This document shows positions 23,301-38,500 of a stretch of DNA of 64,000 bases, piece by piece (positions within the stretch are counted from its first letter, which is position 1; every line of letters starts with the position of its first letter). Location: positions 41,658,436 through 41,722,435 of the forward strand of contig NC_065879.2 in the NCBI RefSeq assembly GCF_932274485.2, in the 5' to 3' direction. This DNA comes from Patella vulgata. Taxonomy: Eukaryota; Mollusca; Gastropoda; Patellidae. Both the position numbers and the translations under genes were made by a program. A model generated the notes under the pieces. That model searched no databases. It saw only the letters and a program-made list of their open reading frames with translations, and was not told the origin of the DNA.

Positions 23301-26300
23301 TTGCCATGTGCTGGCGAGTTAATGGAGGCACAACATGCAGTCGTCGCGCATGCAAATGGGCTGCATGTAGCCGATTTCTAATCGTTTGGGTGTAACTCAA
23401 ATTCCTGAAACTTGGTTCAAGTTTACAGAAAGCTGATTGGCCGTTTGTCCTCGATTTCGCAGGACCTGTGTACGAATGTATCGATCCTGGGCTTGTGTAG
23501 TGGCTCTAGGACGACCTGAATGAGGTCTATCATCAACATTGTGTGTTTGTTGGTACCGGTTCCACAGTCTGCTGATCACAGACTGTGACACATTAAGCAT
23601 GTTGGCTACTGCTAGCTGTGTAGAACCCACTTGAAGCATGCCAATAGCACATAGACGTTCATCATGTTGAAGACGTCTCATTGCAAATTTAACGTAACAC
23701 ACCAAAACAAAGATACGCTAAACAGTAAAGCTTATGCAAGAACCGATAGGAAAGCAAACATGGATAGGATAAAACAGCATGCGGCAGTTTTCATCAACCC
23801 TTCCTTGAAGTGTCAAATTTGACAATGAACCCCTCCCACGTGTATGTCGCTATTGCGTGTCGCATGTGCAGCTCAGTGGTTCTGTTGGGGCAATAAGTTC
23901 TTCATCTGTGAACATACTCTCAAAGCATGTCAAGTGTCTATGACTATTTATCATATCACAACCTGCATAGGTATTTGCATTTCAATATCCCCTACTTTTT
24001 TGAAGAGTGTATAACATCTGACCTTACAATCACCATTGTTTTTTAAACATGCCTATTTCAGGTCTTTCTTTAAGCCTGAAATGTTATCTAAATTATTAAT
24101 TAGACATTAATTAACCTATCCAGGCCATAATCAACTCTAGATGGCTGCGCTAGCCTGTGATCTTTTGTGGATTGTAAGCCGATTTACTGCATAACTTTCC
24201 TTCTTATTAAACGATTAAATGGATAATCGAGACTATGCTGTTTATCGTACTGACTTTAGTAATGATGACCGAGGCTTATGGGAATTTCAGTCGCTTAGTT
24301 CTCGGTTCATAGTGGATCAATTTGAATGAAATTTTCACCAAATTGCCTTCTACCTTATCTAGTTTTTAACTATTATAGTGAGAACTGCCAACTTGTTACC
24401 GAATCTCCCATAATGTATCTTTAAGCAAGCTTAGTAACTCTCTGAACAGCATATATCTAGTAGTTTTTAATTTGTTTGTAAAAGTGAACAAGCATCATCA
24501 GTAGATCTACATGTAACTTTAGTCCATAAAGTGGAGATTATAGAAATGCTTGGGACTCTCAACATACTTAGTTCACTAACGGGATGAGGAGTATCATTAC
24601 CATCCAAATAAATATTTGATACAAAACTAATGCAATTTTATTACTAAGCCATTAGTTGGAATTGAATTAGTCAGCCAATTTGCTTATTTATTTCTGTAGA
24701 ATAGGAATCTCAGGAGAGATAGTTATGCAAAGAAAGACAGCTCTGTAGTCTGTTGTTGTTATGTAGCAAATTAAAACAGAACTGATAAAATTACAGCTTT
24801 TCTGCCAAATCTGACAAAAGTTGGGTAAACCACAATCAACAATAATAATGAACATGCATGGAGAAATTTTCCAGACTGCCAAACTAGATTATAAATAACA
24901 TTTGTTAGTGACAGTATATTCAGCTGTATCAAATTCTCAGCCAGACTTCAAGTTCAAACCTTGGATGGAAAAAGAAATATAAAAAAAAAGAATGAGTTTT
25001 GAATATCATGCAAGAAAATAAAAAGTGTGTGTAAAAGCAGCTTTTGGAAGTCTTACGTTACATAAAGGATATTTATTGTAAAAACAGGAGATCATTCTTT
25101 GAATTTGGCATGGAATTCAATGACTTATCAGTTTCAAATGATTGATAGCGGCGGGTTTTCGTGAAATAAACACTTTAAGCCAGGAGTAATTTTAATCAGA
25201 AGAGAATATTCCAGTTAATTAGAAAAGTCTACCAGGTGGCACTCTTAGCTAATTATTTTCACAGACATGACTCTGTCAGAGAAAAAAAAACAGCATTAAA
25301 AAGGTGACATGTTCAAATAGGATGACGTTTGATGGAACAGGATTGGTGGTAAAACATCAATCCATTTTTTCCCAGACCAAAAGAAATGAACAAAATTAGT
25401 AACAACTTGGTGAACCAAACAGAAATCTAAATCTGCTTTCAAATTAAAATTAGCCAAATTTGAATCAATGGCTATAGCTGAAAATGTTTTAAATGCCAGC
25501 TTTGTTAAAAGCCTTTCAATTCATTCTAAAAACACCTATTTCATTTTCAGTTAATTCTGAGATAATCTAACAAACAATTAAATTAATTAATGTCAGTATT
25601 TTTAAATAAGATGATTCCACATATTGGTAAAATATCTACCACAGCTGCAAACTGACCATCTTGAAAAGTTGAAATTAAAAATAGGGATGATGGGGATCAT
25701 CTGCTGAAAATCCACTTTGGACAAAACAACTAATCAAAGACCTAAATCATTTGATCTACAATTTATCCTGATAAAATTCAGCAATCATTCAGGTAGAAAA
25801 TATATATTTTCAATGTGTTGTATTGTCTGACTCTGAAATCAATATCAAAATATCTCAGGTTATCAAATTTGGCAATGCCCCTTTAATATGGAAGCCCAAA
25901 CAGCTCTTTATTCTGTGTTCTTAGTTCTTAATTCATAGTCCTTAATTCTTATTCCTTCATTTGTTGTCATATTTCAACATTTGTACACTAAAATAGATAT
26001 TTGTATCTTAATTCTTAAGATAGGCTGGCAGGCAACGAAACATACACCCACAGCAGCTAAATCGTAAGGGCAGTCAACAAGAGTTGTCACATATTTTTAC
26101 TTTTTTCGGTAAGTAAACATTCATAATACATTAAAATCTGATTAAGAGTAACAACTCATTAAGTAATTATCAGAAAACCATTAGAATTTGTTTGGTTTTT
26201 ATAAAGTACTGCCCCATGCTAACGTTTAGTAGTATACGAAACATTTAATATCATGGATTTAGCTGTTCAAGTTATCAAAATTCATTGAAAATCAATATAC

Positions 26301-29300
26301 TTGTTCGTCTCAATACCTTAAACTCTGTGTATCAATCTGAAGTCAATCGGATGATAACTTTAGCCTCTAGAGTGTCACAAGATTTTTCAAAGTGATCAAG
26401 GGCCATAGCAGTAATAATCAGAAATCGTTGAAAATCAATATGATACTTCGTCTCATGAACTCAGACACTGTGTATACATTTAAAGTCAATCGGATATTAA
26501 CTTTAGCCTCTAGAGCATTTACAAGATTTTTTTAAGTGATCAAGGGCAATAACTCTAGCAGTAATTATCGGAAATTGCTGAAAATCAATAGGCTTCTTCG
26601 TCTCATGAAATTAAACACTGTGTATAAATTTAATGTCAATTGGATATTAACTTTAGACCTCTAGAGCGTCCACAACATCTTTTGAAGTGATCAAGGGCCA
26701 TAACTCTGGCAGTAATTATCGAAAATCGCTGAAAATGAATAGACTTCTACGTCTCATGTCTTTAAACATTGTGTATAAATTTAAAGTCAATCGGGTATTA
26801 ACTCCGACCTCTAGAGCTTGTGGACGCCGGACCGACAAACCGACGGACGGGGGCGACGACAATATACGACCACATTTCACACACACCCACACACACTTGT
26901 TAAAGCAGATATAATTTGGATCGTCTGCACTCTATTTAGTAAGGGGGTGGGGGGTAGATCTATTTGATAAGGCCAACCTCAAGTTTGGTCAAAGTTCACC
27001 CTAACCCTGGACCTAGCCCTAATGCTTACCCGAACCCTAACCTAAAATCTCACCAACAAATCACGTCCTGTAACCGTATGTACATCTCAGCAACCTTGAC
27101 GAAAATTGAGCTGGTCTTAAAAAAAGATTTAGCCGTGGGTGGGGGTATTTAAAACTCTACATACACGTTGAAATTATATGAAATTCCTGTTATCAAGTAA
27201 TGCTTCACCGGAAAGTATTTGTCTATCGCTCTTTCAATATGTCACATTCATCATTGCATGCTTTAGAAGAGATAAAATCCTCTTTCGTTTGTCCAGGGCT
27301 CACACGGGCTTTCATTTTTTTTCTGCCAAAATGGATAATTTTTATATAAAAAAAAAAGGTTCATATTTTTTTCCACCAACTGGAATTATCTGCCAAAAAT
27401 TTGTGATAAAAAAGACATGTAACAATTATATGTCTCAGATATGCTTATTAAAAAAAACAATTACCAATATATACAATACAATATAGAACAACTTTAAAAA
27501 TTTGTCTTTACATAATACATTAGCACAGTTTTGATTTACTAAGTACAGATTATATTTTTAGTATTTGCACACCGTATACCGTAGTGCACAATATATTTTC
27601 AGTATTTACACGTCAAATCTCATTCAAGGATTGCCAATTTTCTATAAATTTATGTTTTGCATCTATAGGTCTTTTGTTATTTTCAGGTACCGTAAAGGTA
27701 TCAGAATCTGAATCCCTGATAGAAAGATATAAGTTTCAGTTATATTTGTATATGAGATGCTTAGAAATATACTTGTTCACTTTTAGAGCATTTCGGAGAC
27801 CGTAAAGTAATGTGATACAAATGGCGAACTGTTTTCTCGCTCAAGAATCGTCGCTATTCAACCCGTTCTTACATTTCAGACCAGCGGTTACAATTTGAAA
27901 TAATAATATTCGAGACATGCTTGTATATTTTACATGCTGTATGAAGCCACAGTTAACGGAATTCAACTATCAATTAAACAAAAATATGTTTTACAAATCT
28001 GATATGACAAATGTCTGATTTGTAAAACAAATATTGATTTTATGATACAAATGTTAATTTTAGTGTACAAATGTCAAAATACGACAACAAATGAAGAAAT
28101 AAGAATTAAGGAATAAAGAGCTGTTTGGTCTTCATACTTTGATTAAGTTTGAATAATCTAATCTATCCTCGAAGATATGCCATTCCATATAAAATACATT
28201 ACCTGTGTTCTCGTCATAAATCATTAGGTATTTAGAATACAAAAAATGAGTAATGTAGAAATGATACAGCATGTGTTAATAATGATCCTGACATTATATA
28301 AGACATATGTCCCTGGGATCTAACCTTTATTAATAGTAGATGTTCTTACAACAATAACTCTACCAATCACAGCATGATATATATACCTATTGTCAAACTA
28401 TGTAGATAATAGTCATGGTTAACATTTAAATAAATATCATTGTCATCATAAAGATCACAACCCTAAGGTGTGGTTATCACCTTTACCACCAAAATTATTA
28501 CTTATCTATTGTAATTTTTCCTAGCTTCATCCCCATTTTTAATAATCTCCTGTATGGTTTGAATGTGGTGATGTTCATTTGGGAAACCCATGGTATCCAA
28601 TATCTGTCATAAAACTATTGAATAATCTAGTCTATTGCCTGTCCAGAAATGTGAATGTACCGTAATAACTCTACTGCCAATATGTTCAAGAATCATTTCT
28701 CCATTTTAATGCTTCAGCATTGCTTGTTAATTTTAAATCTGATTCTAAACTTGAAACTTAATATAATTTTCAATAAAGTACGACTTTTAGGTAGGATAAG
28801 ACAGATATAGATAGCTCTTACACTTGGTGTCAGGGATTCAATAGTGGTGGTGATGCTCATATTAGAATTGTTGTGGGAAGTTTGGTTATTCTGTTTTAGA
28901 TGGAACAATCATAATTAGAAATCTAAAATTCTAATAAATCTCAATCATTTTTCAGAACCTAACGAACTCTTTCTCCTTTTTGAATCCTAGCAAAAACATT
29001 GTTTTTCTTTCATACAAACCTACATCATAATGATAGCTATATATTGCGTTGTTTTCAAAACATCTGCCGCATGATGTAACATTGTGTATTATGAAATAAA
29101 ATATGATGTGAAAAGATATTTAAGAACAAGAGGAAACTGACTGTCATGATAATGGGGGAAAAATATGAAATCCAAGCCACATTTTGAGAAAATAGAAGTT
29201 GACAAGGCGATGAAATAAATAAGAGTCATCGCCATCTGTCAACAGATAAGAAAAAAAATCTAAAAATAAATATTCTATACATATTTTACATGGTAATTTA

Positions 29301-32300
29301 TGTAATCGATACAAACACATGCTTTGAAATTACATTTTAACCAAAATTTTTCTAATAATGTCAAACAACTCTATATTCCATGTTTCTAAATGCTATACTT
29401 AACATAAAAAGTTTGTTTGTCTAGGGGTTCACTATAGTAGAAAACCAAATGGTTCAACTTATAAATTTTAAAAACTCTTCACAATAACCATGCAGTCTTC
29501 ACAAGGAATTTAAACATACATTATGCAAGAGCTAAATAAGTCTTTATTTAGGCTTCAGATGTTATAGAAAATATTAATTAGACCTTTATTTACATGACAA
29601 GCTTAAAATCAACTCGGATGGCTTGGATACAGTCGTCCATTTAAAATTAAATCAATAAATGGCTGACCAAGGTAATGTTTACCGTTAGTCACTGACGGGT
29701 ACCATAGCCATTGAGCATGTTACTTGATAATCGAGAATATGTGGGTGGAGTTATCATCTGTCAATCAAACGATCGGCAATTCTCGTAGACAGTGCAGACA
29801 CAGTTGATGCCTATTTCTAGTCCAAACTTCCAACAGTGACAACTCTGTTCAGAATAAAGTAATTTGAAATTTGAAATTTTTAATATTTTCTTTTTTTACC
29901 ATCTATTTTTGAATTATTATAGCAAGAATGGCCAACTCTTTACTAAACTCTTAACTAATGTATATTTAATGATGCTATTTTTTTTTGCATTTGGTGGAGT
30001 ATTTAATGAGAATTAATATTGACAATTTTGTCCTGTATGAGAACACAGTTCCCAAGGTCCCCGAGGGATAAAACTAATTCTGTAATGGAGGCATGGGAGT
30101 TATCCACTTGCACCCATGAGACCAAAAGAATGGGAGTTCAAAATAACCATTTTTTTAACAAGAAATTTCCAAGAAACAAATACACAATATCTCTAATAAA
30201 GTCTAGAGATCAACCCAACACAACAATATTTCTCAACATTTCTACACCAATCTTTCTCAAACTTTCTACAAACTCTGTACCAATCTTTCTCAACACTTCT
30301 AGAACAATTTTTCTCTAACTTTCTACAAACTCTGTACCAAACTTTCTTGACATTTCTATACCAATCTTTCTTCACATTTCTACTAACTCTACACCTGGAA
30401 TATGGTGACCCATGATTTTGCATGAGGAACAAGATCATATCCCCCCCCCCGAAAAGAAAAAAAAAATATTTGTATGTGTGTGCGAGAGAGGGAGTGGGGA
30501 GGCAGCCCCTCTCATTGCCAATGGGTAATATTGGACTGTGTGGAACATGACAGAGTAAATTTGAAGCATATCTGACCCATGGTATATGTCTGACACTGGT
30601 TGGGCATTATGTTGAAAACTGTGTGAGTTTTTGCTCCCCTCGCAAATGGGAAAAAAATCACTTTCCACAAACTCTGTACCAATTTTTTGTGACATTTCAA
30701 CAAGCTCTACACCACTCTTTCTTGACACTTCTACAAACTCTACACCACTCTTTCAGCAAATAAAACAACGGTCTTATGTCAGTTGCAAAAATATTCCCTT
30801 TAATAGTCTTTAGGTGAGATACTAGACCTCATTCCATTCTAGTCACACTATATGGGACAAGAATGAGATGCATTATAAGCAGCTATTCAATGATATATCT
30901 TTTTTCCCTTACAGGTACTGTAACAATTTTTATCCACTTATCTCATACAGGCAGACATATATTGAATTCATAAAGCTTTAAACCACACATAAAAACATCC
31001 ACGTAAAGTAAATGAAAATACTTTTAACAGCCACGACTGCATTATTCTTCACATGCAGGCCTACAGATTTTAATCAACATTATTATAAAAGTACTGAAAT
31101 GTCAGAGATAAATAGACACCATGATGCAAAACTTTATAATAAACATAATAAATATTTAAATTTAAATTAAACAAAAATAAGGGCTGAAAATTATTCTTAA
31201 GATACCGGCAAGTAATTTAGATGATTAAAACAAAAAACAATGGCTTTGGTTTCTTTAACTTTTGTGTCTTCCATGTATCAATAATTAATATAGATTCACA
31301 TGACTTTTTACTATAGTAGATGCCAAGAAAATTCAAGCCCTTTATTATACACTTTAGTTCCAACTGAATTTGAACATTCCTTGAATATTTGATGCATTGG
31401 TGCAACAGCCAATGATAAGAATATTGACCTTGTTGCCTACATCATTGCATCAAATGAACAAAATTAATAACAACTTCATATACCAGATAAGAGCCATTCT
31501 TTGGACTTCTAAAAAGATGTTTGTATGTTAAAATCAACAAATTTAGAAAATTTGTTTGGTCACTAATCAAAAGGCATCCCAATTATCTATTGCTACTATG
31601 CAGAGCACATTCTATGATTATTACGCAGGAGTCGCCCAAAAATTCAATGAGGCTTTATCCAAGGATTTCCTTCACGAAAAAGTATAACATTTTATCAAAT
31701 ACATAATCAAAGTAGACAACAGTATTAATTAGTTATTGGTTAACTAAATCCAATAATATCAGCGAAAATCAGCAATTCCATGATGCATCAATATTTACCT
31801 CTGATGCATCAGTGCTTAAAATCTTATTTAAAATTAGCACCACCTTTGATTAACTGTATTCTTCTTTAATTAAAACCTTCGAAATATGTCTACATAATAA
31901 GCAATCAAATCATCTAAAAACAAGGTTGTGTGTAATAATCTCAACAGTTGTGACCTGTTCATTTCTCTTTGTCTGATAAAATAATTATTTACATACATTT
32001 TATAGTATAAATATTGATAAACACACACCACCCTGACAGTTTCTGTTCACAAAAACTTGATGAAAGTCAACAATGCTTGTGTAAACTTAGATCAAAAAAT
32101 AAAACGTGGTCAATTTATCATTGGGACATTAAGAAAATTTGTTTTAGTTTGACTTGTCATTGTTGACAATCAGTGAATGTTTCCATCCACCTTGTAAACT
32201 GTATATAAACTAGTGACAAAACACAAGACAACTATTTACAATCAATACATTCAAAGATATTTAGTCAAGTTCAACTCAAGCACATATTGTGCTCTAATGA

Positions 32301-35300
32301 CATACAAAATTGAAGAATGTCTGAAATATGTAAATTGTGGACAACAATCATCTACTTAAATTTTGAAATTTGGACTGGATCTTAACATCAGCCTTCCTTC
32401 ACATAACGTTGTCCTTTAATTAACAAACTAACAAAAAAGACAAAATACATGATTTCGGGCATAAGATTTTTGCCATCATAGGAACATGGATTTCAGTGAC
32501 ACTGTCACTATAAATAATAGTACCATTGATTCTAAAAGGCAATCATATTTTAAAAGTACACAACTACAAAATGACAAAGTAATGGTTCTTGTGGACACAT
32601 AACATTGCTAAAATTTAGAAATTCCAAAACCAATGTTGTTATCATATAATATATACATTATTACAAACAGATTTTATAACATTTTGGGCAGGAAAAAGAT
32701 GTGATAAATACAAGCAATTCTATTGAAAATAGAATCAAGCAAATTGCTATACATGTATACTGGGAAAGAACACCTTAAAATGCTATATGGCCATGTGGCT
32801 TCATTATTCACTATGTCCGCTGTCATATTTCAAAAGAAACTTTTATCTCAGAAATTCCTTAAACCTTTTGAAATTAAGATTTTACAGGAACAGCTACCTT
32901 CCAGTCACCAATTCAAGAACTTCTCTTTAAATGGATTAACAGATGGAAGAAAATTAAATTGTAATTGAGTAAACAAGAGGTAAACTGTTTACCTGAATGT
33001 CATATGAACAGATTGGATCTAAATAGCTAAGATGTATATCATTTATCATAATCTGCAATATTCTATTCACATATTGCTGTTTATTGTTTTAACTATGGCA
33101 TTTATAGAAAACAAATGTCTTATTTTGGCAACAGGGATGTAAAGGTGTAAAAGTCAGGTCTGGAAACAGACAAAATACATGTAATATGAGGCCAGAGTTG
33201 TCAACACTCAAACTACTCAACAGTGTCATTATCATCTCTTTAACAATCATATACAGGTACCATTCTGTCTTAAACTTTAACAGACAAGTTTAACAAACCA
33301 TGTACAAAGTAAATTTACAACATTTTCACAAAAATGTATGTTCTTCTCAGATTCTGAAAAGTGTATAATTGTGTTTAAACCAAGATTGTTCATTCCACTC
33401 CATTGCAAAATAATACATCTCTCCAGATTTTCTGAACTCCCAGATGATGGAAGATTATCCCTAGCATTATTATCATTGATGGATTTACAGAAAAACACAA
33501 TCTAAAATAAATTGAGGAATGTATGGACCAATTGATCTCTTCCTAGTATAATTAAGCTATATGCTGATGTTAAATTTTAGTATAAAGTCTAGACTGAGAT
33601 GAAAGAAATGGAATAAAATGGGGCTTAATGTCTCATGAACACTATACTTAAATCATTTTGAGATTAACATACAATAAGTTTATTTCTATTTTTATAGGTG
33701 CAATGCAAAAGAGGGGGTGGGGGGTGGAGGTGTAGGAGGGGGCCAGATAGAGATGTTTCTGCCCACACGTTCCATCCAAATGACTAGACACACATTTCAC
33801 GACAGTCCCATAATATAAAGTGAATAAGAGTCATATCTATACAAGTTACTATCAGTATTAAACATTGTTGAGATTCAATATATGTAATCAACATATATAA
33901 ATGTAGTCTGTAGAATGTTCACAAGTAAATATATGCACAAATGTAGGTGCAGAGCTAACAATATACAATAGGATTTCAATATGGCTTATAAAAACAATGT
34001 AAAATTCAAAATACTTTTATTGGAACCAAATTATTTGAAAACTATAAGTTAATGGTTTAAACAGGAATTAGACAGTGCATGACTCCACTGGTAACTGGAG
34101 CTAGGCAAAAGCAAGACAAAATACAACCCAAGCATTGACAGACAAAGTCAAAATTCTGTCAACACACAGACTCAAAACACAAAACCAGACATCAGTTGTT
34201 GGCTGCTGGATTCAGAAAATGTGTTAAAAATTTGGTTAGGTGTAGAAATATGAAATAAATAGACAGGTTAAAGCATAGTTCTAGTTACCTTTGCTGTTAG
34301 TCAATGTTTTGTTTAGGAGAATTGTTTTACAAGATTTGGGCAATTCTAGAAGATGTTTTTTTTTTCTATCATACCATACTATTGGTAATAACACAGATTT
34401 AGCATTGATCACTAAATTATCTATAGGTTTGTTCAGGAATCTGTTATACAATCTTTAGGAAATTGATAGGAATTTTGATATAACTTTCCAAATGAATTCA
34501 ATTTAAAGATACATTATGTAGGATTTAGATAAAGAACTAGCTATTCTTGATAGTTCAAGAAGTAGATGATGTAAAATGAATAATTTGAAAATTTCATTCA
34601 AATTACTCTATTGAAGCGAAGATATTAGCCTTTGAAGGTTTGACAGACGTGTGCAATAATTTCAACCACCATACTGGTTGATCGAAGCTAAGTCTCGGTC
34701 CTCCATATTTGATTAAATCAAAGTATCGCTGAACCATTCTAATCTATTTAATATCGGAGAAAACTGATGCCATCGAGAGTTGATTAAGGCCTGGATTAGT
34801 TAATTAATGTCTAATTAATACTTTAGAAAACATTTCAGACCTAAAGAAAGACCTGCAATAGGCAGATTTAGCTCTTGCATAACGCATGTTTAAGAAATTT
34901 ATTACTGCAGCAACAAAAGGGTACACTTCCAAGTGAAACATTTTTGAGGGGTATGGTATATATTATGTTAAGATGCAATTATTTCTGTTGTGTTCCTGGA
35001 TGAATTATTGAATTGCACCTGTAATCCAATTAGAACTATTCACTTTCACTTGTTTACAGGTACAATCTGCTTTCTCAAATGCATAACATCAAATTCTATC
35101 TTTGTATTATAAATTAGAAAAAGACTCTCTTTCTAATTGTATACATCACATTCTCTACTAGTAATTAGATCTGTCAATGTATGATTGTATTGTTAATAGA
35201 ATATAACCGGCTGATAAGAATATCAGTGAAAATATTCATACTTTATCTTACAACATGTGTTTTATTATTACAAACATAAATTACAAATTTTGAGTATAAC

Positions 35301-35471
35301 AACACCTGATATTCAAATAACTCATACCTCTGAAATGAAGTGAAATAATGGAGAGAGAGAGAGAGAGAAATGGGGTTTAACGTCCACTCGACACAACTAG
35401 GTCATTTCGGGACTAACATATGGTTTAATTTTATTTCAATAATTCGCTTGCGCGTAGAGGTCTTTAGCAGT

Positions 35472-35502
<31 letters not shown>

Positions 35503-38500
35503 ACGAGGTTGAGAAGGCGCCCCTATCTCCATGCCACATACGCTCACACCAGGGCTCGAAACCACAGCCGCAAGCCAGAGGTGACCGGCCAGCCAGAGGT
35601 CTAAGCGCAGCACTCTAGACCACTAGGCCATCCCAACCCCCCGTGAAATAATGGAAAATGTTATGTTTTTAGTAATTTGTGTAAAAATGAGTATGTTTGA
35701 ATTTATAGTTTATTTTATCAACAATAGAGGAAGTAATATATCAACCATTGTTAAACTTGACACCTCTTATCATCTATCTATTATGCTTTTATTCTGATAG
35801 AATTTTCTTTAACTTCAAATTCCAACTCTACAGTTTTCTTGCATTTCATTAATTCTTCATTTCAAACTTCCTGTTTCTTTATGGTTTTTTTTTGTGCTGT
35901 GTACACCTTAAGATCTGAACTGGAATGTGGGAGGTGGTGGATTAACAAACCAACAGTGAGGCTGATGTCCCCCCGCCGAAATTCCAAAATAAATAGATGA
36001 TACATCAATAACATATTAATTAATCGCACATTTCTTTTCAAAAGAATCGAGCAATCAAACTATACACTAAGTTTCATCACTCTCTATCAGATAGAATCAA
36101 GATTATCTTGTCCCAAAGCATTGACCAATGAAATTTATTAGCTCTGCTTAGCTTCAGTTTGAAATGTTAATCATTGAACTCAGTCAAGACATTCACCTAA
36201 TGAACATCTACATCAAGTTTAAACATTCTAACTTAATTACAATGAGAGTTATTGTGTTCCAAAGTTTCGACCAATCAAATTGTTTATTGCTCTGCTTACC
36301 CGGAGCAGAAAATGCTCATTATCTAACTTAGTCAATGTATTGATGTTATGAAACTATACACCAAGTTTCATCACTCTCACTTCTAAAGTTATTGTGTCCC
36401 AAAGCATCAATCAATCAAATTGCTTATCTCTGCTTACCCTAAGCAGAGAATTCTCATCTTTGAACTCCATCAAGGCATTCACCTAATAGAACTCCATCAA
36501 GGCATTCACCTAATAGAACTCCATCAAGGCATTCACCTAATAGACACCTACGCCAAGTGTGAACATTCTAACTCAATTAGAATGAGAGAGTTATTGTGTT
36601 CCAATCAAATTGCTTATCGCTCTGCTTACCCGGAGCAGAAAATGCTCATTATCTAACTTAGTCAATGTATTGATGTAATGAAACTATACACCAAGTTTCA
36701 TCACCCTCACTTAATTAGAACCAAAGTTATCATGTCCCAAAGCATCAGCCAATCAAATTGCTTATCTCTGCTTACCCTAAGCAGAAAATGCTCGTCTTTG
36801 AACTCCATTGAGGCATTGACCTAATAAACACCTACACCAAGTTTGAACATTCTAGCTCAATTAGAAAGAGAGTTATTGTGTCCCAAAAAGTGTGACGGAC
36901 AGACAGATGGGCGGACATACAGACAGACGAACCCATTTTAATAGTAGAAGGGTTGCTAGACTAGCCTTCAGTCTAAGAAAAATACTAGTTATCAAATGAT
37001 AATGTACTATTTTGACAATTATTTTTCTATATACTGGACACAAGGAGGGGGGGGGGGTGAGAGAGAAATCAGATCTTCAACAGAATTTTTTATAATGCAT
37101 AACATCTCATATGCATCAACTATTCACGTGACCTTATGATTCAAGTCAATAAAAAAAAATGGCTTAAAACAGCAACCCAAAAGGGCATTCTGCCAAACTC
37201 CAAAAACAACAAATGTAGAGAGGTGCTTATATATAACTTTGGAGATTTTCTCCAGGTTGTAAAAAGAAAATCACAGAAATCAATAACAGCCATATGTTCT
37301 TTTCAAATGCCGGATTTTCCAGAAAGTATCCCTTTTTTTCTTTTATTCTTGCAGATTTGGTGGCATCTCTCTAGTAGAGTTTTTCAATCAAGTTTTTGTG
37401 GTGAGTTTAATCTTACTATTTGTTATACATGTTATAAAAACACTGGGTTTGTCAAAAATAAGAAGAAAAAAGTATGGTACATTAGAGGTGGTTATAGGGA
37501 GGGGTTTTACAATAATATTCATCTAACCTCCCTATTCATATACTGTTAACCTTAGAATATAATGTGATTTTTAAGTAAACACATCTTGCTCTTAAATACA
37601 AACAATTTTACCACTGCAAAATCTAATGCATGTGTTTTCTCCAATTTTACTGGGAGATTAAAGAGCGAGAGACAAGGAATTCTCAAATATAAAACAAAAA
37701 TTTGAATAATAGTAATACTACCTGACCTGACTATACATTTAAAAGGAATTTATGGTCAAATACCACAACTACATGTGGGAAAATGTCTTAAAAATATGAC
37801 TGCATGCAAAATTAAAGACAGATTTGCAAATCCATTGCTAAGTAACACACATTTTCAAAGAGAGAGAAAGAGAGAGAGAGAGAGATGGGGTTTAACATCC
37901 ACTTGACACAAACTAGGTCATTTTGGACTAACATATGTTTCAATTTTATTTCAATTATTCGCTTGCACGTAGGGGTCTTTAGCAGTGGGAGGAAACCGGA
38001 GGACCCGGAGAAAACTCACGAGGTTGGACAGGTGACCCTACTACTTGTCAGGTACAACCAAGTAATCGAAACCCCACCAGTTGACTCAATGACTGACTGT
38101 ATGATACAGCACGCGCGCGCATGCTAACCATTCGGCCATCCAACCCCCCCTACACGTATGTATGTGTAGGCCAGTGCTTGGACTTTCAGGGTAAAATATT
38201 TTTAATGAATCGGCATCTATTAAAGATGCATTATGGGAGATTTGATAACGAGTTGGCAGTTCTCATTATAATAGTTAGAAACAGATAATGTAAAGGCAAT
38301 TTGCTGAAAATTTCATTCAAATTGATCCACTATGAACTGAGAACTAAGCGGTTGAAATTTCTGGCTAGCCTTGATCATCATTACTAAAGTCAGTACGATA
38401 AACAGCATAGTCTTGATTATCCATTTAATCATTAAATCAAGAAGGAAAGTTATGCAGTAAATCGGCTCATAATCCACTAAAGATTGCAGGCTAGCGATGC

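Larger units (their letters stand above)
25887..28136. mobile_element. ~2.25-kb inverted-repeat element (composite)
   Basis: Left arm 25889-26010 and right arm 28020-28134 are inverted copies over more than 90 bp (CCAAACAGCTCTTTATTC, ATTTGTACACTAAAAT), with one gap in the left arm. The interior contains a GTTGCC-family element (26017-26880), a CA run, telomere-like hexamers and AT-rich sequence. A TA or TTAA target is possible; the flanks do not settle which. Confidence 0.7.

Noticed and set aside
30193-30438. Repetitive RNVKKDWYR / VCRKFEKDW protein
   Set aside because: It is a translation of the minisatellite, with no domain or start context.
35610-35640. tRNA gene on the minus strand
   Set aside because: A- and B-box-like words are present but they head a SINE with a body, tail and 13-bp target duplication; no cloverleaf.
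37136-37549. 137-codon plus frame in intron 4
   Set aside because: Low-complexity Lys/Phe/Ile content typical of AT-rich chance frames; no domain or splice context.
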